The notes under the pieces are model-generated. The model was not told where the DNA came from and searched no databases. It was given only the letters and a program-made list of their open reading frames with translations. The position numbers were made by a program, and so were the translations under genes. Of a stretch of 64,000 nucleotides of DNA, positions 58,046-64,000 are shown in pieces. The first letter of the stretch is position 1, and the number at the start of each line of letters is the position of its first letter. The stretch covers positions 1,798,001 through 1,862,000 of the forward strand of contig JBGAFV010000001.1 in assembly GCA_044227095.1 (NCBI GenBank). Reading direction: 5' to 3'. Source of the stretch: JACMLD01 sp044227095 (GTDB lineage Bacteria > Bacteroidota > Bacteroidia > Chitinophagales > Chitinophagaceae).

Positions 58046-59209
58046 ATGGACATCTCTTATATTTTAAATGAACTGGGTGAAGACAGGGAGTTGTATTTTA
58101 ATGCAGTTTCGCCGCCCATCATACAAACCAGCAACTTCGCTTTTAAAAAGGTTGAAGACCTGCGCCTTGCTTTTGAAGATGAAATGAGCGGCTACCTGTA
58201 CAGCCGTGGCCTTAACCCAACCATAGATATATTGCGCAAAAAACTGGCTGCATTGGATGAAGCAGAAGATGCGCTGGTTTTTAACAGTGGTGCATCTGCC
58301 ATCTTTGCCGCAGTTTTTGCCAATGTAAAAAGCGGCGATCATATTGTGTCGGTAAATAAACCCTATACATGGGCATGGAAAATGTTTGATAATATTTTAC
58401 CGCGGTTTGGAATAACTACAACTTATATAGACGGAACAAAGATTGAAAATTTTGAACGTGCTATTCAATCCAATACAGCAGTTATTTATTTAGAGTCGCC
58501 CAATAGCCTTACTTACGAACTGCAGGATCTGAAAGCAGTGGCCAAACTGGCAAAAGCAAAAAACATTACTACTATAATAGATAACAGTTATTGCACGCCT
58601 ATTTTTCAGCAACCAATTGCATTGGGTATTGATATTGCCATGCAAACCGCTACCAAATACATTAACGGGCATAGCGATACTGTAGGTGGCGTTCTCTCCG
58701 GCACAAAAGCAATGATGAAAAAAATTTTTGACAGCGAATATCTTAACATGGGTATTGGCACTACGCCCTTCAATGCCTGGTTAATGATTAGGGGCCTGCG
58801 CACCCTTCCCGCAAGGTTAGACCGCATTACTGTTACAACCGGCAAACTGTTAGTATATCTGCAACAGCACCCAAAAGTAGAAGAGGTTATTTTTCCTTTC
58901 GATCCGGCTTTCCCGCAATATCAACTGGCAAAACAGCAAATGAAAGGCGCCTGCGGATTGGTGACGATTGTTGTAAAGGCCGAAAAAATGGAAGAGATTG
59001 TAAGGTTTTGCGAATCACTTCGTCATATGCTGATGGCTGTTAGTTGGGGCGGTCATGAAAGCCTGGCACTTCCTAAATGTGCCTCACTGTTTCCACATCA
59101 ATTTGATAAAAACAACCGCGAACACAAAATGATACGGTTTTATTTTGGGCTGGAGGAACCGGATTACCTTATAGCGGATATTGAACAGGCGTTTGAAAAA
59201 GTAAATTAA
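58046..59209 (+). CDS. PLP-dependent trans-sulfuration family enzyme
   Basis: A 387-residue Cys/Met-metabolism PLP enzyme. The PLP Lys is residue 204 in TATKYINGHSD, preceded by the YSRGLNPT segment (residue 52) and DNSYCTP (179-185). The family covers cystathionine gamma-synthase, beta- and gamma-lyases and O-acetylhomoserine sulfhydrylase; the sequence does not decide. It forms an operon with the upstream permease. Confidence 0.9.
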   Translation: MDISYILNELGEDRELYFNAVSPPIIQTSNFAFKKVEDLRLAFEDEMSGYLYSRGLNPTIDILRKKLAALDEAEDALVFNSGASAIFAAVFANVKSGDHIVSVNKPYTWAWKMFDNILPRFGITTTYIDGTKIENFERAIQSNTAVIYLESPNSLTYELQDLKAVAKLAKAKNITTIIDNSYCTPIFQQPIALGIDIAMQTATKYINGHSDTVGGVLSGTKAMMKKIFDSEYLNMGIGTTPFNAWLMIRGLRTLPARLDRITVTTGKLLVYLQQHPKVEEVIFPFDPAFPQYQLAKQQMKGACGLVTIVVKAEKMEEIVRFCESLRHMLMAVSWGGHESLALPKCASLFPHQFDKNNREHKMIRFYFGLEEPDYLIADIEQAFEKVN

Positions 59210-59448
59210 ACTAAGAATTTAAGGATGTAGAGAATAATTACGGAGGCACGGAGGACAGGAAAATGCGCAGAGTTTCTTTGCAATATTGAACACAAAAACC
59301 GGAAAATTATATTTACAAGCAACCTAAAAATCCGATAAATCCTGGTTCAGACAATCGCCGAATACCTTACTTTTACTGCCTGAGGCACTAATTAAACCGT
59401 TTATCAAAAAAGAAACGGCTAACCTTAACCACTGTTTAATTTTACTGC
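59210..59448. other. intergenic region holding copy 2 of the dispersed repeat
   Basis: No gene. The sequence ACGGAGGCACGGAGGACAGG around 59249-59269 is related to the one at 54192 and, inverted, near 54300. No clear terminator follows the PLP-enzyme gene. Confidence 0.4.
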
Positions 59449-60918
59449 ATGAAACTTACATGGACGCTCTGTACTATACTCATCTTTTTTTCAGTATTAC
59501 CAGTTCTTGCACAGGACAAATGGGATCTTAAAAGATCGGTTGAATATGCCTGGGAGCATAATGTTACTGTAAAGCAGGCAACAGTTCAGGCGAGTATCGA
59601 TTCATTAACTTTAAGGCAAAGCAGGCTTTCTCAATATCCAATTGCAAATGCAAATACGGGACTGGGCCTGCGTTTTGGCCGATCTATCGACCCTTCTACC
59701 AACCAGTTTACCACTACCCAATTTCTTTCTCAGCAATATAGTTTCCAAACGAGCGTAACCATCTTTAACTGGAACAATATTAAAAACAATATTATTGCGG
59801 CCCGTTATGGTGCTGATGCATCGAGGATGGATATTGAAAAAGCAAGAAACGATTTGGCTTTGAATGTTGCCACTGGTTATTTGCAGGCATTGCTGGCACG
59901 TGAGCAAATAAATGTTGCCCAAAACCAACTTTCGCAAACCCAAAGCCAGTTGCTGGATACACGCAAAAGAGTAGAAGCGGGGTCGCTGCCAGAACTTAAT
60001 GCTGTACAACTGGAAGCACAACTGGCCACAGATAGTTCAAACCTTATTACCGCTAAGGCAAATGCAGAGCAAAGCCTGTTGAGTTTAAAAGCCCAGCTTT
60101 ACCTTGATGCTGCTGCCCCTTTTGAACTGGATGCTCCACCCGTAGATATAATTCCCGTAGATCCTATTGCTGAATTGCAACCAGATTTTGTTTTTAATAC
60201 CGCATTGAAGTTTCAACCTGCTCAAAAATCGAATGATCTTAAAATTAAATCACTGGAAGCATCTGTAAAGGCAGCCAGGGCATTAATGTATCCAACCCTT
60301 TCTGCATTTCTGGGATTAGGTACTAACTTTTCAAATTCACTTAAAGAAATTAAAGGCGTAGAATATTTAGGTTACTCACAGGTAGATCCAGGCGGACCAG
60401 TAGCTGTAGGTCCGGGAAGTGCTTTTTACCCGGTAGTAAGTCCCAATGTAAAAATTACACAAGGCAGCAGATCTTTTGGCTCGGTATGGACTGGTTATGG
60501 CTCTCAGTTAAGCAATAATTTTGGACAGAATTTCGGCGTACAGCTCAACGTACCTATTTTTAACGGAGGCCAGGCAAATGTCAATTACCAGAAATCAAAA
60601 CTATTCCTGCAAAATGCAAGGGTAACCCGTGAAGCAATAGATCAAACCCTGAAGCAAAACATTTACCAGGCATATAACAGCGCAATTGCTGCCTTGCAAA
60701 AATACAATGCCAATCAGTCTACTGTTGTGGCTACCGAAAAGGCGTATGATTTTGCAAACAAAAGATATAATCTTGGTTTATTAGGCACTTTTGAATTAAT
60801 AACTGCCCAAACGAATGCTACAAAAGCAAAGCTTGATTTGGTAACATCTCATTATGATTATGTTTTTAAAATGAAAGTGCTGGAGTTTTATAAAGGCCAG
60901 GGAATAAAATTGCAATAG
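59449..60918 (+). CDS. TolC-family outer-membrane efflux protein
   Basis: A 489-residue outer-membrane factor with a signal peptide (LCTILIFFSVLPVLAQ), two OEP repeats each of coiled-coil helices (RQSRLSQYPIANANTGLGLRFGRS..., VNYQKSKLFLQNARVTREAIDQT) and the barrel parts. It forms a channel for small-molecule efflux with the HlyD-like protein after it. The inner-membrane transporter is not next to it. Confidence 0.92.
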   Translation: MKLTWTLCTILIFFSVLPVLAQDKWDLKRSVEYAWEHNVTVKQATVQASIDSLTLRQSRLSQYPIANANTGLGLRFGRSIDPSTNQFTTTQFLSQQYSFQTSVTIFNWNNIKNNIIAARYGADASRMDIEKARNDLALNVATGYLQALLAREQINVAQNQLSQTQSQLLDTRKRVEAGSLPELNAVQLEAQLATDSSNLITAKANAEQSLLSLKAQLYLDAAAPFELDAPPVDIIPVDPIAELQPDFVFNTALKFQPAQKSNDLKIKSLEASVKAARALMYPTLSAFLGLGTNFSNSLKEIKGVEYLGYSQVDPGGPVAVGPGSAFYPVVSPNVKITQGSRSFGSVWTGYGSQLSNNFGQNFGVQLNVPIFNGGQANVNYQKSKLFLQNARVTREAIDQTLKQNIYQAYNSAIAALQKYNANQSTVVATEKAYDFANKRYNLGLLGTFELITAQTNATKAKLDLVTSHYDYVFKMKVLEFYKGQGIKLQ

Positions 60919-60958
60919 TAAATACCACCATACAAACACAACCGAAACTTTTTTTGAA

Positions 60959-62350
60959 ATGAGTAAGAAATTAATCTGGATATTGGTAAGCGTTGCTTTG
61001 CTGCTTATCTTATTGGTAGTAGCACAAAAAAGCGGTGCCTTTGGTAAAGACGAAGGCATAAAAGTTACTGCTGAAAAAGTACAGAAACGTACTATTATTG
61101 AAACAGTTACTGCCAGTGGTAAAGTGTACCCCGAAATTGAAGTAAAAGTAAGCCCGGATATCTCTGGAGAAATAACAGAGCTAAATGTAATAGAAGGCGA
61201 TAGTGTAAAAAAAGGACAGGTGCTGGCAAGAATCTATGCTGATATTTATGCAACACAACGTGACCAGGCTGCGGCCGGCGTAAACCAGCAGGAAGCAGCT
61301 GTATCTAACAGTACTGCCCAACTGGATGCATTGAAAGCATCTATGGACCTTGCTGAGAAAACATACAACAGGCAAAAACAACTGGCTGCAGAAAAAGTAA
61401 TTTCAAAAGCAGAATTTGAAACAGCCGAAAGTTCTTACCTCACTACAAAAGCAAATTACAACGCTGCTGTGCAGGGAATACGTGGTGGAAAAGCAGGTGT
61501 AATTAACGCCCAGGCAAACCTTACAAAAGCAAATAAAGATTTGGGCAGAACAATTATTACAGCGCCAATGAGCGGTGTTATTTCTTTGCTGAGTGTTAAA
61601 AAAGGCGAACGTGTAGCAGGTAACAGCTTTAATGTAGGTACAGAAATGATGCGTGTGGCAGATATGAGCAAAATTGAAATTAGAGTTGATGTTGGCGAAA
61701 ATGATATTCCTAAAGTACATCTTGGAGATTCTGCAGTAATTGAAGTAGATGCTTACAACAAAAGAAAGTTTAAAGGAATTGTAACGCAAATTGCCAGTAG
61801 TAATAAAGGAGCCGCTACACAATCTCTTGCAACTACAAGTACAGATGTTACCAATTACGAAGTACGCATCCGTATTTTGCCCGATTCTTATAAAGACCTG
61901 CTTGATCCGGCAAAACCAAAAAGTTTTCCTTTCCGTCCGGGTATGAGTGCCAGTGCAGACATACAAACCAAGCGTCATGAAGACAGATGGTCTGTGCCCA
62001 TTAACTCAGTTACTACAAGAGAAAAAGGAACAGATAAGGTTGCTGCAAACAAAGACGCAAATGCAAACAATAATGGCAATGCGCCTGCTGATCCAAATGC
62101 TAATCCCGATCAGAAAAGCGGAACAACAGATTTGGATGAGATAGTATTTGTTTTGCAACCTGATAAAAAAGTAAAAAAAGTAGTGGTTAAAACAGATATA
62201 CAAGACATTAACAACATTGAAATAACTAGTGGTTTAAAAGAAGGCGATATGGTAATAACCGGTCCTTATGGAACCGTTAGCAAAATATTAAAAGATGGAA
62301 GTGTGGTAAATGTGGTTGATAAGGACAAGCTTTTTGAGACCAAGAAATAA
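60959..62350 (+). CDS. HlyD/AcrA-type efflux periplasmic adaptor
   Basis: A 463-residue membrane-fusion protein with an N-terminal membrane anchor (LIWILVSVALLLILLVVAQK), lipoyl halves (VSPDISGEITELNVIEGDSVKKGQVLARI; ITAPMSGVISLLSVKKGERV), a coiled-coil hairpin between them and a beta-barrel (VDVGENDIPKVHLGDSAVIEVD). A 40-residue Asn/Lys-rich insert interrupts the last domain. This is the MacA type; the MacB-like ABC transporter normally found downstream is missing here. Confidence 0.92.
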   Translation: MSKKLIWILVSVALLLILLVVAQKSGAFGKDEGIKVTAEKVQKRTIIETVTASGKVYPEIEVKVSPDISGEITELNVIEGDSVKKGQVLARIYADIYATQRDQAAAGVNQQEAAVSNSTAQLDALKASMDLAEKTYNRQKQLAAEKVISKAEFETAESSYLTTKANYNAAVQGIRGGKAGVINAQANLTKANKDLGRTIITAPMSGVISLLSVKKGERVAGNSFNVGTEMMRVADMSKIEIRVDVGENDIPKVHLGDSAVIEVDAYNKRKFKGIVTQIASSNKGAATQSLATTSTDVTNYEVRIRILPDSYKDLLDPAKPKSFPFRPGMSASADIQTKRHEDRWSVPINSVTTREKGTDKVAANKDANANNNGNAPADPNANPDQKSGTTDLDEIVFVLQPDKKVKKVVVKTDIQDINNIEITSGLKEGDMVITGPYGTVSKILKDGSVVNVVDKDKLFETKK

Positions 62351-62362
62351 AAACAGGTGTAG

Positions 62363-62406
62363 ATGCCGCAGATTTGCAGATTAATTAATCTGTGAATCTG
62401 CGGCAT
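62363..62406 (+). terminator. long hairpin terminator
   Basis: ATGCCGCAGATT (62363-62374) pairs with AATCTGCGGCAT (62395-62406), with an inner stem AGATTA/TAATCT separated by 3-nt mismatches (TGC/GTG). It lies 13 nt after the adaptor stop and is followed by a T-rich tract (TTGTCTTTAATTTT). It ends the TolC-adaptor operon. Confidence 0.75.
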
Positions 62407-62458
62407 TTGTCTTTAATTTTATGATGATTTAAAATCGCACAATCTCAAAATTGTTTTT

Positions 62459-63496
62459 ATGTTTCGTTTTGGTGTAATAGGCGGCGGTAGTTGGGCAACA
62501 GCACTCGTAAAAATTCTTACGGATAATAAGCTCCCTGTTAATTGGTGGGTAAGAAGCAACCAGGTAATGAAGCATATACAAGAAAGGCACCACAATCCAA
62601 ATTACCTGAGCTCTGTTTATTTTGATACCAGCCTGCTTAAAATTGATACAAATATTGAAACAATTATTGCAGAAAGCGAGTGTATCGTTTTTGCAATGCC
62701 ATCTGCCTATGTAACAAGTGCATGCAGCGACTTACCTTCAAATACATTTCACGATAAAAAAATTATTTCTGCAGTAAAAGGTATTTTACCAGAAGAGAAC
62801 TTATTATTGAATGACTACCTGAAACAATATTTCAATCTTCCTTTGCAGGATTATTTTACGGTAATGGGACCTTGTCATGCAGAAGAAGTAGCCGCAGAAA
62901 AACTATCCTATCTTACTTTTTCAGGAACTGATGAACACAAATTGCCTTTACTGGCCGGCTGTTTTAAAACAGTGTATTTAAATACTGTTGTTAACCACGA
63001 TGTGTATGGCGTGCAGTATGCAGCAATACTAAAAAATATTTATGCACTTGGTGCAGGTATTGCACATGGGCTTGAATACGGCGATAATTTTCTTAGTGTT
63101 TTAATTGCCAATTGTGCAGATGAAATGGCAGGGTTTTTAAGAAAATCGGGCATTAGAAATATTGAAGTGGGTGTGCATGAACACGATGCGTTGCTGCATA
63201 AAAAAACAGCCAATTATGCTGCATCGGTTTACCTGGGAGATTTATTGGTAACCTGCTATTCATTATATAGCCGCAACCGTACATTCGGTAATATGATAGG
63301 CAAAGGCTATTCTGTTAAAACTGCTTTGCTTGAAATGAATATGGTTGCAGAAGGATACAATGCCAGCAAATGTATAAATACCCTCAATAAAAAAGTAAAA
63401 GCAGAAATGCCAATAGCAGATACTATTTATAAAATTTTGTGGGATGGGCTGGCACCAAAAGCAGGGTTTAAAATTATTGAAGAAAGTTTGATTTAA
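62459..63496 (+). CDS. gpsA: NAD(P)H-dependent glycerol-3-phosphate dehydrogenase
   Basis: A 345-residue GpsA reducing dihydroxyacetone phosphate to glycerol-3-phosphate for phospholipid synthesis. The N terminus is the NAD(P) Rossmann motif GVIGGGSWATAL, then NWWVRS; MGPCHAEEVAAE and the C-terminal QYAAILKNIYALGAGIAHGLEYGDN (with the catalytic Lys in LKN) follow. It is complete and single-copy here. Confidence 0.93.
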   Translation: MFRFGVIGGGSWATALVKILTDNKLPVNWWVRSNQVMKHIQERHHNPNYLSSVYFDTSLLKIDTNIETIIAESECIVFAMPSAYVTSACSDLPSNTFHDKKIISAVKGILPEENLLLNDYLKQYFNLPLQDYFTVMGPCHAEEVAAEKLSYLTFSGTDEHKLPLLAGCFKTVYLNTVVNHDVYGVQYAAILKNIYALGAGIAHGLEYGDNFLSVLIANCADEMAGFLRKSGIRNIEVGVHEHDALLHKKTANYAASVYLGDLLVTCYSLYSRNRTFGNMIGKGYSVKTALLEMNMVAEGYNASKCINTLNKKVKAEMPIADTIYKILWDGLAPKAGFKIIEESLI

Positions 63497-63511
63497 TTTC
63501 TACTAATCATT

Positions 63512-64000
63512 TTACTTCTTCTCGGTAAAAAATAAATCTGCGGCAATGCCATCTGCAAAAAGTTTTCCTTCTCTTGTTAAACGTAGCAAATAATTATTGA
63601 GCTTAAGTTTTTCACCCGAAATAAATTTCTGACTGTTCTTCAGTAATTGTTCCCGCACAACAGCTCCAAACTGTTTTTCTATATGCATCAAATCAAGGCC
63701 GTCTTGTGTTCGCAAGGAAGTCATGATGTATTCGTTCAGGTGTTGCGTGTGCGTTAGTTGTTCAATTTCAAAAGGCAATTTGCCTTGCACAAGCGATTGA
63801 ATATAGAGAGCGTTGTTTGCAATATTCCATTGGCGGCTTTGCCCGTTAAAAGAATGGGCCGATGGACCAAGGCCAAGGTATTTTTCTCCGCCCCAGTATG
63901 ATGAATTGTGCCTGCTTCTGTAACCGGGTTTGGCAAAATTAGAGATCTCATAATGTTCATAGCCGGCTTGCTGCAACCAATCCATCAATAATAAAAAATG
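63512..64000 (-). CDS. hemW: HemW-like radical SAM heme chaperone (C-terminal part)
   Basis: The 3' end of a gene that continues beyond the right edge of the window; the frame stays open to 64000. The 160 residues shown contain WLQQAGYEHYEISNFAKPGYRSRHNSSYW and GEKYLGLGPSAHSFNG, and the HemN_C-like end (RLTREGKLFADGIAADLFF). This matches the C-terminal half of HemW, formerly annotated as oxygen-independent coproporphyrinogen III oxidase. The radical SAM CxxxCxxC motif lies outside the window. Confidence 0.88.
   Translation of the reverse strand, partial: HFLLLMDWLQQAGYEHYEISNFAKPGYRSRHNSSYWGGEKYLGLGPSAHSFNGQSRQWNIANNALYIQSLVQGKLPFEIEQLTHTQHLNEYIMTSLRTQDGLDLMHIEKQFGAVVREQLLKNSQKFISGEKLKLNNYLLRLTREGKLFADGIAADLFFTEKK

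Noticed and set aside
1..64000. CRISPR array, rRNA, tmRNA or insertion sequence
   Set aside because: I saw no regularly spaced repeats, no rRNA-like stretches and no transposase gene in the window.

Overview
The window comes from a member of the Bacteroidota, probably a Chitinophagaceae-like or related Sphingobacteriia genome. The evidence is a CTnDOT-type conjugation locus (TraE/DUF4134, TraF/DUF4133, TraG, TraI, TraJ, TraK, TraM, TraN, RteC), Bacteroidota-style promoters (TAnnTTTG with an upstream TTG) and low GC content. Positions 1 to about 53.4 kb look like the right-hand part of an integrative and conjugative element (ICE) inserted at the 3' end of a tRNA-Arg(CCG) gene (53414-53485, minus strand). 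A tyrosine recombinase lies just inside that boundary. I saw no second copy of the tRNA 3' end, so the left ICE end is probably outside the window.

1-18.5 kb is metal-handling cargo, mostly on the minus strand: a PAP2 phosphatase, a CadA/ZntA-type P1B-ATPase with a His-rich tail, a NicO/UreH-like membrane protein, an encapsulated-ferritin-like protein without a shell gene, an Nramp-like transporter, a Cys-rich Csp-like copper protein, a ZIP transporter, MgtC, a CusB/CzcB adaptor and a CusA/CzcA pump fused to its own TolC partner. A sigma factor, a protein with three degenerate NUMOD4/HNH-like repeats and a ceramidase-like membrane protein follow.

18.8-26.2 kb is the mobilisation and DNA-processing block on the minus strand: VirD4-type coupling protein, relaxase, relaxosome accessory protein with a hairpin-rich candidate oriT upstream, a Toprim primase-like protein, a DUF6908-like protein, a J-domain protein and SSB. 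A decayed gene with three in-frame stops and a GC-rich non-coding island follow.

27.1-33.1 kb is the most unusual part. It is one tight minus-strand operon: thymidylate synthase, an N4-cytosine-type DNA methyltransferase, a phosphoribosyltransferase-like protein, an ORC/Cdc6-like AAA ATPase and an unrecognised 311-residue protein. I read it as a candidate nucleotide-linked defence or conflict system.

33.5-36.5 kb holds a Crp/Fnr regulator and a secreted cysteine-peptidase-like lipoprotein followed by two small envelope proteins. 36.7-51.7 kb is rteC and the transfer (T4SS type B) operon on the plus strand. It is interrupted between traE and traF by a second lipoprotein related to the one at 34.3 kb. 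52.0-53.3 kb is the integrase.

From 53.4 kb to the end is ordinary chromosome: tRNA-Arg, MarC, a CWC protein, a TonB-dependent receptor, an amino-acid permease, a trans-sulfuration PLP enzyme, a TolC/HlyD pair, GpsA and the C-terminal part of HemW.
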